Shown here piece after piece: positions 7,886-15,780 of a DNA stretch of 64,000 nucleotides. The stretch comes from Salinisphaera dokdonensis. GTDB lineage: Bacteria; Pseudomonadota; Gammaproteobacteria; Nevskiales; Salinisphaeraceae. The number at the start of each line of letters is the position of its first letter. Within the stretch, counting starts at the first letter, position 1. The translations under genes were made by a program, and so were the position numbers. The stretch covers positions 496,001 to 560,000 of the forward strand of contig NZ_APND01000003.1 of NCBI RefSeq assembly GCF_040361215.1, in the 5' to 3' direction. The notes beneath the pieces were generated by a model. The model ran no database searches. It had not been told where the DNA came from and worked only from the letters and a program-made list of their open reading frames with translations.

Positions 7886-9052
7886 CTAGCCGAACGCCTG
7901 GATCCCGGTCTGGGCACGGCCGAGAATCAGCGCGTGCACGTCATGAGTGCCTTCATAAGTATTCACGGCTTCCAGGTTCATCACGTGACGAATCACGTGA
8001 TATTCGTCGGAAATACCGTTACCACCGTGCATGTCGCGCGCCTGGCGGGCGATATCCAGCGCCTTGCCACAGTTGTTGCGCTTCATCAGCGAGACCATTT
8101 CCGGCGACCAGTTGCCTTCGTCCATCAACCGTCCGAGACGCAGCGCGCCCTGCAAACCGAGCGTGATGTCGGTCTGCATGTCGGCCAGCTTCTTCTGAAT
8201 CAGCTGAGTGGCGGCCAGCGGGCGACCGAACTGCTTGCGATCGAGCGTATAGCTGCGTGCTGCGTGCCAGCAGAACTCGGCCGCGCCCATCGCACCCCAG
8301 GAGATGCCGTAGCGAGCCTTGTTGAGACAGGAGAACGGCCCCTTCAGGCCTTCCACGTCGAGGCGGTTCTCGTCCGGCACAAAGCAGTCGTCGAGCATGA
8401 TCTGGCCGGTGGTCGAGGCGCGCAGCGAGAACTTGCCTTCCAGCTTCGGCGTGGTCATGCCGCCGAAGTCGCGCTCGACCACGAAGCCGTTGATCTTGCC
8501 GTCCAGGTTGGCCCAGACGACCGCCACATCGGCAATCGGCGAATTGGTGATCCAGGTCTTGGCGCCGTTGAGCACATAGCCACCGTCGACCTTCTTGGCC
8601 TTAGTGCTCATCGAGCCCGGATCGGAACCATGATCGGGCTCGGTCAGGCCGAAGCAGCCGACCCATTCGCCGGTGGCGAGCTTGGGCAGGTACTTCTTGC
8701 GTACGGCTTCGCTGCCGAAGGTGTAGATCGGAAACATCACCAGCGACGACTGCACGCTCATCGCCGAGCGATAGCCCGAGTCCACGTTCTCGACTTCACG
8801 CGCGAGCAGGCCGTAGCAGACGTGGTTGAGACCGGCGCCACCGTATTCCTCGGGAATGGTAGCGCCGAGCAAGCCCAGCTCGCCCATCTCGGTCATGATC
8901 TCGCGATGGAAGATCTCGTGGCGGTTAGCCTCGAGCACACGCGGCATGAGGCTGTTCTGGCAGTAGTCATGGCCCGCGTCGCGGATCATGCGTTCGTCTT
9001 CGGACAGCTGTGAGTCCAGGCTCAGCGCGTCCGACCATTGGAAATCCTTCAT
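7886..9052 (-). CDS. gcdH: Glutaryl-CoA dehydrogenase (acyl-CoA dehydrogenase family)
   Basis: The protein has 388 residues. It oxidises and decarboxylates glutaryl-CoA to crotonyl-CoA in lysine, tryptophan and aromatic degradation, passing electrons to ETF. Features of this subfamily are CFGLTEPDHGSDPGSM in the FAD domain, SLRASTTGQIMLDDCFVP, the substrate-binding region KARYGISWGAMGAAEFCW, and the C-terminal RDMHGGNGISDEYHVIRH. It ends with NTYEGTHDVH, which holds the catalytic glutamate (Glu367). The start at 9052 overlaps the upstream thiolase stop by four bases (ATGA), so the two are translationally coupled. ETF genes are at 48.2-49.9 kb. Confidence 0.93.
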   Translation of the reverse strand: MKDFQWSDALSLDSQLSEDERMIRDAGHDYCQNSLMPRVLEANRHEIFHREIMTEMGELGLLGATIPEEYGGAGLNHVCYGLLAREVENVDSGYRSAMSVQSSLVMFPIYTFGSEAVRKKYLPKLATGEWVGCFGLTEPDHGSDPGSMSTKAKKVDGGYVLNGAKTWITNSPIADVAVVWANLDGKINGFVVERDFGGMTTPKLEGKFSLRASTTGQIMLDDCFVPDENRLDVEGLKGPFSCLNKARYGISWGAMGAAEFCWHAARSYTLDRKQFGRPLAATQLIQKKLADMQTDITLGLQGALRLGRLMDEGNWSPEMVSLMKRNNCGKALDIARQARDMHGGNGISDEYHVIRHVMNLEAVNTYEGTHDVHALILGRAQTGIQAFG

Positions 9053-10257
9053 GCCTTGATCCTCTCGATGAGCATGGCCACACCCTGGCCGATGCCGATG
9101 CATAAACTGATGAGCGCGTAACGACCGTCCACGCGCTCGAGTTGGCGCAGGCCGGTCAACGCCAGCCGCGCGCCGGACGCGCCGAGCGGATGCCCGACCG
9201 CGATCGCGCCGCCGTTCGGGTTCAGGCGCTCGTCGTCGCCCTTGAGACCGAGTTCGTGGCAGCAGCCCAGTACCTGGGCCGCGAACGCCTCGTTGATCTC
9301 GATCACGTCCATATCCTTGAGCGTCAGCCCGGCACGGTCGAGCACCTTCTGGCAGGCACCGACCGGGCCGAGACCCATCACCCGCGGCGGCACACCCATG
9401 ACGCCACCGGCAAGGATACGCGCTCGGGGCGCGATACCGGCCGCTTCGCCGGCTTTTTTCGAACCGATGATGAGCGCGCCGGCGCCGTCGTTGACGCCCG
9501 AAGCATTGCCAGCAGTGATGATGCCGTTACGCACGATCGGCGGCAGCTTGGCGAGCTTGTCTGCCGTGCTGGTCGGGCGTGGATGTTCGTCGGCGGCAAC
9601 CGAGACCGGCGGTTGCTTGCGCCCCTGCGGCACATCCAGCGGCATGATCTCGTCGTTGAAGAAGCCCTCGGCCCGCGCGGCCTCGTAGCGGGCCTGCGAC
9701 CGGGCCGCGTAAGCATCAGCGGCTTCGCGGCTGATGCCGAAATCCTCGGCCACGTTCTGGGCGGTCTCGGGCATGGCATCGGCACCATATTGCTCGAGCA
9801 CCTTCGGATTGGGAAAACGCGCGCCGATGGTTGAATCGAACACCGACATATTGCGCGAGTAGGCCTTGTCGGCCTTTGCCATCACGAACGGCGCGCGGCT
9901 CATGGATTCGACACCGCCGGCGATCACCAACGCGCCCTCGTCCACGGTCACCGCGCGTGCGGCATCGACGGTGGCAGCCAGGCCGCTGCCACAGAGGCGA
10001 TTGACCGTCTGGCCCGCCACCGACACCGGCAGACCCGCCAGCAGACCGGCATGGCGCGCAACGTTGCGCGCGTCTTCGCCCGCCTGGTTGGTGCAGCCGG
10101 CGATCACGTCCTCGTAATCGACAGTGTCGAAGGGATTACGCTCGACCAGCGTGCGGATCACGGCCGCCAGCATGTCGTCGGGACGCACCGGCGCGAGCGC
10201 GCCGCCATGACGGCCGAACGCGGTACGCAGGCCATCGTAGATATAAGCGTCTAGCAT
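9049..10257 (-). CDS. pcaF: Acetyl-CoA acyltransferase, beta-ketoadipyl-CoA thiolase-like
   Basis: A full-length thiolase of 402 residues. The nucleophilic cysteine is in NRLCGSGL (Cys89). The second active-site block is GHPLGASGAR (His356), and the third is LCIGIGQG (Cys386). The opening DAYIYDGLRTAFGRHGGALAPVRPDD is the pattern of PcaF/PaaJ-type beta-ketoadipyl-CoA thiolases. It is coupled to gcdH, so the pair may act on glutaryl-CoA-derived or adipate-type intermediates. The exact substrate is not decided by sequence, and the symbol rests on family likeness. A candidate acyl-CoA-responsive operator lies 164 bases upstream. Confidence 0.85.
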   Translation of the reverse strand: MLDAYIYDGLRTAFGRHGGALAPVRPDDMLAAVIRTLVERNPFDTVDYEDVIAGCTNQAGEDARNVARHAGLLAGLPVSVAGQTVNRLCGSGLAATVDAARAVTVDEGALVIAGGVESMSRAPFVMAKADKAYSRNMSVFDSTIGARFPNPKVLEQYGADAMPETAQNVAEDFGISREAADAYAARSQARYEAARAEGFFNDEIMPLDVPQGRKQPPVSVAADEHPRPTSTADKLAKLPPIVRNGIITAGNASGVNDGAGALIIGSKKAGEAAGIAPRARILAGGVMGVPPRVMGLGPVGACQKVLDRAGLTLKDMDVIEINEAFAAQVLGCCHELGLKGDDERLNPNGGAIAVGHPLGASGARLALTGLRQLERVDGRYALISLCIGIGQGVAMLIERIKA

Positions 10258-10742
10258 TGGATCTCCATCAAGGATCGCAACAGCCCGGGGCGGCCACCCG
10301 GGTCAAACGGCGGTGAAGCTGCGGTATTTTCGACCGCGCGATACCGTCTGCCGTTCCGATCCGAATCGCACCTGAAATTCCGCCTACGCCGTGCGTTGTC
10401 TCCGCACTTCCGTCATAAACGAAACGCTGTTTTAAAAAAGTCGCCGGCAAGAATAGGCGGTGGCTGTACTCAACGCAACCTCGGTCTGGTCGCCTTTGAT
10501 TGCCCTTATGCTGCGCTCTGTCGTATGGCGCGCTGCAGCAATCTATAGATCGGCACGGTGACCTTCACCATGGCCTCTATAACCGGCCTGCCGAAGCCGT
10601 CACCGAGCGCCTGAAGGACATGCGCGCCAACCACGATGAAGATCCGCTGCCGCGATTGACCCGCGGCGAGGCAAGGTCTAATTTGCTTGCATAGCGAAAT
10701 CGAATTCCATAATCGAACTGTCCGCTTGAAGGAGGAGTCACC
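10258..10742. other. Divergent promoter region between the thiolase and class II aldolase genes
   Basis: This 485-base region shows no credible protein. It contains the GAAAC palindrome at 10421-10433 and, at its right end, a very strong ribosome site (GAAGGAGGAGTCACC) for the aldolase gene. Short open frames here have neither ribosome sites nor recognisable sequence. Confidence 0.5.
10421..10433. promoter_or_regulatory. PsrA-like palindrome (GAAAC-GCT-GTTTT)
   Basis: One of seven copies of a GAAAC-N3-GTTTC motif in this window, with one mismatch in the right half. It lies between the divergent thiolase-gcdH operon and the class II aldolase gene. On the minus strand a TGACG follows shortly downstream, as at sibling sites that precede a TTGACG -35-like box. 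Confidence 0.5.
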
Positions 10743-11501
10743 ATGGCGAATGCCGCAACCGATCGTTCCCACACCATGTCCGAAGCCGAATGGGAGGTCC
10801 GCAAGGATCTGGCCGCAGCCTATCGGCTTGTCTCGCTCTACGGCTGGGACGATCTGGTGTTCACCCACCTGTCCGCACGCGTACCTGGGCCGGAACACCA
10901 TTTTCTGATCAATCCCTACGGTTTCCTGTTCGACGAAATCACGGCATCGTCGCTGGTCAAGGTCAACGAAGACGGTGAGATCGTCGATCCGGGCGCGACC
11001 AATCGCGTGAATCCGGCCGGTTTCACTATTCATAGCGCTGTGCATATGGCGCGCGAGGAAGCCGGCGCGGTACTGCATCTTCACGCTGCCGATGGCGTCG
11101 CAGTGAGCGCGCATCCGGACGGCCTCCTGCCGCTCAGTCAGACCGCCATGCTGTGCATTCCGCATATCAGCTTCCACGAGTACGAAGGCGTGGCACTGAA
11201 CCTCGACGAGCGCGAGCGTCTGGTTGCCGACCTGGGCGATCACGACATCATGATGCTGCGTAATCACGGCACACTGACGGTCGGCAAGAACGTCGGCGAA
11301 GCCTTCACCTATATGTACTTCCTGATGAAGGCCTGCCAGATCCAAGTGCGTACTCTGGCGATGGGCCCGGGCCACGTGCCGTCTCAGCAGGCGCTGGATA
11401 CTACCGCCGATCAGGCCCAGAGCCTGGGCGCGGCACACAAGCTGGCCTGGCCGGCGCTGATCCGCAAGCTCGAGCGTATGGGTAGCGACTACGCCACCTG
11501 A
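10743..11501 (+). CDS. Class II aldolase/adducin family protein
   Basis: The protein has 252 residues with an AGGAGG-type ribosome site immediately upstream. The fold signature is complete: GWDDLVFTHLSARVPG, FLINPYGFLFDEITASSLVKV (in pieces), the zinc ligands of HLHAADG (HxH) and the third histidine in RNHGTLTVG. Family knowledge: the domain catalyses aldol cleavage, epimerisation or decarboxylation of sugar-phosphate-like substrates, or is a non-enzymatic adducin head. This short subgroup (no phosphosugar neighbours) is annotated only at family level. It is a single-gene unit ending in a strong terminator, divergent from the glutaryl-CoA genes and sharing their candidate operator. Confidence 0.88.
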   Translation: MANAATDRSHTMSEAEWEVRKDLAAAYRLVSLYGWDDLVFTHLSARVPGPEHHFLINPYGFLFDEITASSLVKVNEDGEIVDPGATNRVNPAGFTIHSAVHMAREEAGAVLHLHAADGVAVSAHPDGLLPLSQTAMLCIPHISFHEYEGVALNLDERERLVADLGDHDIMMLRNHGTLTVGKNVGEAFTYMYFLMKACQIQVRTLAMGPGHVPSQQALDTTADQAQSLGAAHKLAWPALIRKLERMGSDYAT

Positions 11502-11529
11502 TTGCTCGCTCTAGCACGCGAAAACGTAA

Positions 11530-11563
11530 GCCCTGGTTCGGCAACGAACCGGGGCTTTTTTTT
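11530..11563 (+). terminator. Rho-independent terminator of the class II aldolase gene
   Basis: AGCCCTGGTTCG / CGAACCGGGGCT (one mismatch, GCAA tetraloop) is followed by eight T, 28 bases after the stop codon. Confidence 0.85.
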
Positions 11564-11584
11564 GTGCTGTATTTACCCCTCTCG

Positions 11585-11700
11585 CGTAGCGTCGAGGTCG
11601 AATGCGACGAATCGTGCAAGACAGGGTGGCCTTTGTTTTCGCGACTTGTATTTAGGCGAAGAATAAAAGCAGCTCTCGCGGTTGCAGGAAATCCCGAGTC
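11585..11700 (+). repeat. Intergenic repeat, copy A (direct orientation, degenerate)
   Basis: It shares with copy C the exact 13-mer GCAAGACAGGGTG (11616-11628), then CCTTTGTTTT, a spaced A/T-rich hairpin zone and a CTCGCG...TGC...GAAATCCC end. It is the most diverged of the three copies. Confidence 0.6.
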
Positions 11701-11784
11701 GCGTGAACTCCAGATGTGGACTCGAAATGCCGCGGGCTGAGGCCACCAGTCTTTCGGCACTCACGAGTTTGACGGAGCTTTTAT

Positions 11785-12020
11785 TTCGCACTGCTTTGCG
11801 ACTGTCTTTCGTTTGCTTGTCCAAACGAAAGGAAGCAAAGGAAAGGACACCCGGGCACAGCGTCGGCGCTTCGCGCCGATGCTCGCAGCGAAGGGATGCT
11901 GCCAGAACTCGCGTCGCTTTAGCGACGCTCAAACAGGCTGGCCGCACCGGCGTGGTGCGCCGGACACACTTCGCCGCTGCGCGTCTCCGTCGCCGTGCAA
12001 CGCGCCCAATACAGGCGTCT
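11785..12020 (-). repeat. Intergenic repeat, copy B (inverted relative to A and C)
   Basis: Reverse-complemented, it reads in the same order as copy C. It has an inner CTGTATTGGG, a GAGC...CGCGAGTTCTGGC block, then a short hairpin (TCGGCGC-GAA-GCGCCGA), TGTCCTTTCCTTTGC, and a second hairpin CTTTCGTTT / AAACGAAAG at 11806-11831. The end, GACAGTCGCAAAGCAGTGCGAAA, corresponds to GACTCGCACAGCAGTGCGAAA in copy C. With copy C it makes a long imperfect inverted repeat centred near 12080. Confidence 0.65.
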
Positions 12021-12144
12021 GGCCGACGACCAGAGCAGACTCAACTGCCGAACTGCAGTTCAGCGCGCGACTCCGTTCTTGTCGGACTAGGCGAGCTCTG
12101 AATCCGACAACAAAGGGCACGACCTTGAGCGAGCGACAGCGAGC

Positions 12145-12370
12145 TTGTCTGTATTGGGTCCCTTGGGCGTAGCGCCGAGCAGCGGAGTCAGGACGAGAAG
12201 AAGCGGCCGGATGTCTGAGCGAAGCGAGTTCCGGCTGCGCTCGTCCTGGCGAGCAGCGCAGGGCACCGATGCGTAGCATCGGCGCAAGACAGGGTGCCTT
12301 TTGTTTTGGTTACTTTTATTTTGGGCAAGCAAATAAAAGTGACTCGCACAGCAGTGCGAAACCCCAAGCC
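12145..12370 (+). repeat. Intergenic repeat, copy C (direct orientation)
   Basis: It starts with CTGTATTGGG, runs through GAGCGAAGCGAGTTCCGGC and hairpin CCGATGC-GTA-GCATCGG (12265-12281), then the 13-mer GCAAGACAGGGTG (12284-12296). It ends with a hairpin ACTTTTATT / AATAAAAGT (12312-12340) and GCAGTGCGAAACCCC. The style recalls intergenic elements I remember from Xanthomonadales and Pseudomonas genomes that are often mis-called as ORFs; that link is from memory. No coding sequence is supported anywhere in 11570-12440. Confidence 0.65.
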
Positions 12371-12451
12371 AAAATCCGCCTAAAAAGTTAATTCAGAAAC
12401 CATGACTTTCATGGCATAAGCTTTTCGCAAGCAGTGCGCTAGCGCTCGGCC

Positions 12452-13396
12452 CTAGTCAGCAAACACCCGCTTCAGTCGTACACCACATTCCTCAAGACAC
12501 TCACGCGCCACATCAAGCACGCCCGGCATGTTGATGAACCCGTGAATCATCCCCGGGTAATGCAGATGCTCCGACACCGTCCCGTGAGCAAGCAGCTTCT
12601 CGTGATAGGCAATGTCCTCGTCACGCAGCGGATCGTAGCCGGCAGAAATCACCAGTGCCGTCGGCAGGCCCGACAGATCCGTGGCGTGTAGCGGCGAGGC
12701 ATGGGGATCATCGGGATCGACTGGTTCACCGCTGAAATAATGATCCATGAACCAGTCCAGCAACGGGCGCGTGAGCCGATAGCCCTCGGCCAGTTCGGCA
12801 TGGGAAGCATGACTGCGACTCTTGTCAGTGCCCGGATAGATGAGCAGCTGATACACGAATGACGGTCCGCCGCCATCGCGTGCTTTCAGGCACATCACGG
12901 TGGCGAGATTGCCACCGGCACTGTCGCCACCGATGGCGATCCGATCGGCCCGGGCACCGAGCGACGCCGCGTTTTCGGCGATCCAGTTCACCGCGGCCCA
13001 GCAGTCGTCGACCGGTTCGGGATAGGGATGCTCCGGCGCCATACGGTAGTCGACCGATACCACGATGCAATCACCACCGAGCGCCAGGTGACGACAGGGT
13101 ATGTCGTGGCTGTCGCGGCTACCGATGACATAGCCGCCACCGTGGATATAGATGAGCATGGGCAGCGCGTCGCTGCCCGCGTCCCGCGGCGCATAGACAC
13201 GAAGCGGAATCGGACCGAGCGGCCCGGGCGCCTCGGTATCGCGTACCGAGAAGACCGCAGGCGGCTGGCCGCCGACGATCACAGCGCCTTTTTCATACTG
13301 ACGGCGCGCCTCGACCGGCGACAACGTTTCCAACGGCGGCAGGCCGCTCTGCTCGGCCGCTTCGAGCACGCTCGCGGCCTGGGGATCGAGTGTCAT
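12452..13396 (-). CDS. Alpha/beta hydrolase, hormone-sensitive-lipase family esterase
   Basis: The protein has 314 residues. The oxyanion-hole motif HGGGY (residues 85-89) and nucleophile motif GDSAGG (Ser159) place it in the HSL (family IV) carboxylesterases. The triad is completed by Asp255 in YDPLRDE and His285 in GMIHGF. Family knowledge: hydrolysis of short- to medium-chain esters of lipids or xenobiotics in the cytosol. No signal peptide is present. It lies 62 bases downstream of another alpha/beta hydrolase gene on the same strand, so the two may be co-transcribed. Confidence 0.92.
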   Translation of the reverse strand: MTLDPQAASVLEAAEQSGLPPLETLSPVEARRQYEKGAVIVGGQPPAVFSVRDTEAPGPLGPIPLRVYAPRDAGSDALPMLIYIHGGGYVIGSRDSHDIPCRHLALGGDCIVVSVDYRMAPEHPYPEPVDDCWAAVNWIAENAASLGARADRIAIGGDSAGGNLATVMCLKARDGGGPSFVYQLLIYPGTDKSRSHASHAELAEGYRLTRPLLDWFMDHYFSGEPVDPDDPHASPLHATDLSGLPTALVISAGYDPLRDEDIAYHEKLLAHGTVSEHLHYPGMIHGFINMPGVLDVARECLEECGVRLKRVFAD

Positions 13397-13458
13397 GGGT
13401 GGTCCTTATGCGACAGTCCAGCGCAACGCGCGCTCGCCGACCGTGAATGATGCGACGC

Positions 13459-14250
13459 TCAACCGAGCCGTTCGAGAAACGATTCGATCGCGGCGTTGAC
13501 CGGTTCCGGATGGGTGAGATTGGCGGCATGCCCACCACCGGGCACAACCACCAACTCGGCGTTCGGCAGGTTGTCCGCCAGCTGTTCTGCGCGCTCCATC
13601 GGAATCGCCATATCGGCATCGCCGTGTACAACCAGCGATGGCTGGTAGATTCGCGATAGCTGATCGGTGATGTCGTCGCGCGAGGCCAGCGTCTGAAACG
13701 CTGCGATGAGATTGTGCGCCTGCCAGCCACGCCACTTGTCCTGCCACTCGGCCGTACCCGACCAACCATCGCCGAGAATGATGCCGGCAATCGTGTTCGC
13801 AATCTCGTCCGGCAGCCCCTGGGTGGCCCAAGTCTCGATCATCTGTTCGTAGCCCGGCATATTGTCCGGGTTCTCGAGCCCGGCCTGGGTGTCGAGCAGG
13901 ATCAACGCACGCACACGTTGCGGATGTGTCAATGCGCAGCGCAGCGACAGAAACCCGCCCTGGCTCATGCCGGCGAGGATCGCCGTTTCGATACCCAGGT
14001 GATCCAGCAGCGCCGCCAGGTCGTTGGCCGAGTCGTAGTAGCTGAATGCCGCGGGCGGTTCATCACCGGCGGTCTGGCCATGGGCGCGTTCGTCCCAGGC
14101 GATGCAGCGATAGCGGTCGCTCAGCGCTTCGACCTGTGGCGCGAACATCTCGCGGTCCATGAGCAGGCCGTGCGAGAACACGATCGCCGGGCCATGCCCG
14201 CCGCTGTCCTCGTAATACAGGTTCTGACCGTTCACCGAAGCGACAGGCAT
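13459..14250 (-). CDS. Alpha/beta fold hydrolase
   Basis: The protein has 263 residues. The nucleophile elbow is GMSQGG (Ser96), the acid is in HGDAD (residues 211-213) and the base in GGGHAAN (His241). SHGLLMDREMFAPQVEAL supplies the oxyanion region, and WDERAHGQT is a typical strand-4 loop. The pattern is that of 3-oxoadipate enol-lactonase, haloperoxidase or MhpC-like hydrolases; which reaction is catalysed cannot be read from sequence. An AGGAGA ribosome site precedes the ATG. It is probably the first gene of a two-gene unit with the HSL esterase. Confidence 0.88.
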   Translation of the reverse strand: MPVASVNGQNLYYEDSGGHGPAIVFSHGLLMDREMFAPQVEALSDRYRCIAWDERAHGQTAGDEPPAAFSYYDSANDLAALLDHLGIETAILAGMSQGGFLSLRCALTHPQRVRALILLDTQAGLENPDNMPGYEQMIETWATQGLPDEIANTIAGIILGDGWSGTAEWQDKWRGWQAHNLIAAFQTLASRDDITDQLSRIYQPSLVVHGDADMAIPMERAEQLADNLPNAELVVVPGGGHAANLTHPEPVNAAIESFLERLG

Positions 14251-14360
14251 CGCAATCTCCTCTTTTCTATTGGTATTTATTCTCGTGACTCGAGATTAGC
14301 ACCCGTGGCGACCCGGCGCTCGATCGCCTCGGCAAGTCATCTCATTCGTCGCGCATATCC

Positions 14361-15023
14361 CTATCGACGCTCGAAGAAGAAGAAATCGGCGAAGGAACCG
14401 GTCTCGGTTGCGGGATCAAACGGATATCGGTTGGGCACTTGGCGAGTGAGCACCCACTGCGGCCGATGCGCGGCGACCCAATCGGTGAAGACACGATGAC
14501 GCACATGAGGGGCCTGATCCGGTAATTGTTTCTCACTGTTCGACGCATAGATGATGACGTGATCGTCTGCCGAGTCGAACAGCCGCGCCATGTATGCCTC
14601 GAAAACCGGGTCCTCGACGAGGTGATAGACCACATCAAGCGACAGCGTCAGATCGGCACGTTCCCCATCGTAGGCATCCATGCGCTTGAAAGTCTTACTC
14701 GTATCACCTGCGAAGCGCGCCTCGCACAGCTCCAGCGCACGATCGCTGACGTCAAAGCCAGTATAGATCGGGTATTCGGCCAGCGAGAGCTGATTGCCGT
14801 CGCCACATCCGTACTCGATAACCCGGTCGACACCCTGCTCTTTCACAAACGCATTGAGCACCTCCGCCTTGAACACGGCCAGCTCGTTATACGAACCATC
14901 CCCCGAGTTTCTCCCTTTCTCGTAGCGCCGCTCCCAATACCGGCGCGAACCGACAAAGCCGTCGTTCGATTTCACAGCAGTGGTGTTGAGGCGTTTATAA
15001 AAAGATCGAATCAAGGGCATCAA
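14361..15023 (-). CDS. Class I SAM-dependent methyltransferase
   Basis: The protein has 220 residues. Motif I is VIEYGCGDGNQLS (about residues 68-80), followed by a motif II aspartate in YTGFDVSDRAL and a motif IV-like LTLSLDVVYHLVED. The N-terminal region FVGSRRYWERRYEKGRNSGDGSYNELA, seen here in pieces, is common in small methyltransferases found in glycan or natural-product loci. The acceptor is unknown. It stands apart from neighbours by about 60-110 bases on either side and has no partner gene that reveals a pathway. Confidence 0.85.
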   Translation of the reverse strand: MMPLIRSFYKRLNTTAVKSNDGFVGSRRYWERRYEKGRNSGDGSYNELAVFKAEVLNAFVKEQGVDRVIEYGCGDGNQLSLAEYPIYTGFDVSDRALELCEARFAGDTSKTFKRMDAYDGERADLTLSLDVVYHLVEDPVFEAYMARLFDSADDHVIIYASNSEKQLPDQAPHVRHRVFTDWVAAHRPQWVLTRQVPNRYPFDPATETGSFADFFFFERR

Positions 15024-15085
15024 AGCTTTCCGTGGTAGGCAACGTTAATGGGAGTCTAGTCGAGCACGAATGTTTCCGGCAGCTT

Positions 15086-15247
15086 TCAAAGAGGCCAGTC
15101 ACCACGTTTGTATGCGCGCTTGCAGGCCGTGCTGCAGAAACGCACCTGCGGCCAGTCGCGTGCCCATTTTCGCCGCCACTGGAAGGGCTGCGCGCAGTGC
15201 AGGCAGGTCTTGGAAGGCAGGTCGGCCTTCTTGCGCATGCGGGCCAT
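15086..15247 (-). CDS. DUF2256 family small zinc-ribbon-like protein
   Basis: A 53-residue protein read directly from the sequence. It has the DUF2256 pattern: KTCLHCAQPFQWRRKWARDW, then VRFCSTACKRAYKRG. The four conserved cysteines in two CxxC-like pairs (Cys15/Cys18 and Cys38/Cys42) suggest a bound zinc ion. The family is short, basic and functionally uncharacterised; in other genomes it often lies near photolyase/cryptochrome genes, which are not seen here. An AAGG ribosome site lies upstream of the ATG. It is the first small gene after the GNAT gene on the same strand, 73 bases downstream. Confidence 0.88.
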   Translation of the reverse strand: MARMRKKADLPSKTCLHCAQPFQWRRKWARDWPQVRFCSTACKRAYKRGDWPL

Positions 15248-15320
15248 TACTCGAGCGCCTTGTTCGTATGGTGGAGCGGCTTACGCGCTTCGCCGCGATC
15301 GCGGATTCCCGCGTTGCGCT

Positions 15321-15773
15321 TCAGGGGTAGCGCAGCACATCCTCACCATGGAACCGCTGGCCGGTATCCTCGAAACCGTGGCGCTCGTAGAGTCGGCGCG
15401 CGGCTTCGTTCTCGGGCGTAAGGCTGATGAGAATCGGCGCATCTTCATGCTCACTTTTCAGCGCATCGATAATGGCGCGCAAGGCCTCGCCGCCATAGCC
15501 GCCACCCTGCCAGTCTATATCGATCATGAAACGGGGGATGTTGTATGCGCCGGTGGCAGCAATGAATTCCGTCATCGCGAAACCGATCATGGTGTCGCCA
15601 GCATAGATCGCGCGCGGCGTGCATTGGGGCTGCACGTAGGCCTCGGCGAGCGAGTACAGATTGGACGCCACGCGGCTGGCCTGCTCCGGCGACAGCCGCA
15701 GGTGGATACAGCGCTGCCAGTTGTGGGTCGTGACCGGATGCAGGCTGATGGGCAGGCGTTCGTCTTGCGTCAT
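15321..15773 (-). CDS. GNAT acetyltransferase, spermine/spermidine acetyltransferase (BltD)-like
   Basis: The protein has 150 residues; the start at 15773 is seven bases after the stop of the deacetylase-family gene, so the two are one operon. It carries the GNAT acetyl-CoA loop in RFMIDIDWQGGGYGGEAL and the C-terminal block LTPENEAARRLYERHGFEDTG (both seen in pieces). The N-terminal WQRCIHLRLSPEQASRVASNLYSLAEA is close to the BltD/PaiA polyamine acetyltransferases. Family knowledge: acetylation of spermidine or spermine amines using acetyl-CoA. The substrate here is inferred from similarity only. Confidence 0.85.
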   Translation of the reverse strand: MTQDERLPISLHPVTTHNWQRCIHLRLSPEQASRVASNLYSLAEAYVQPQCTPRAIYAGDTMIGFAMTEFIAATGAYNIPRFMIDIDWQGGGYGGEALRAIIDALKSEHEDAPILISLTPENEAARRLYERHGFEDTGQRFHGEDVLRYP

Positions 15774-15780
15774 CGCAGCA

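Noticed and set aside
12050..12062. GAACTGCAGTTC palindrome as a third copy of the GAAC-N4-GTTC operator
   Set aside because: It fits the loose pattern but lies between the repeat arms, has a different centre and no adjacent gene start, so it was not added to the operator set.
11573..12332. Several open frames of 80-140 codons in the repeat region on both strands
   Set aside because: They are Arg/Ser/Ala-rich, overlap each other in many frames, lack ribosome sites and fall on hairpin-forming repeat copies; this is how GC-rich repeats generate false ORFs.
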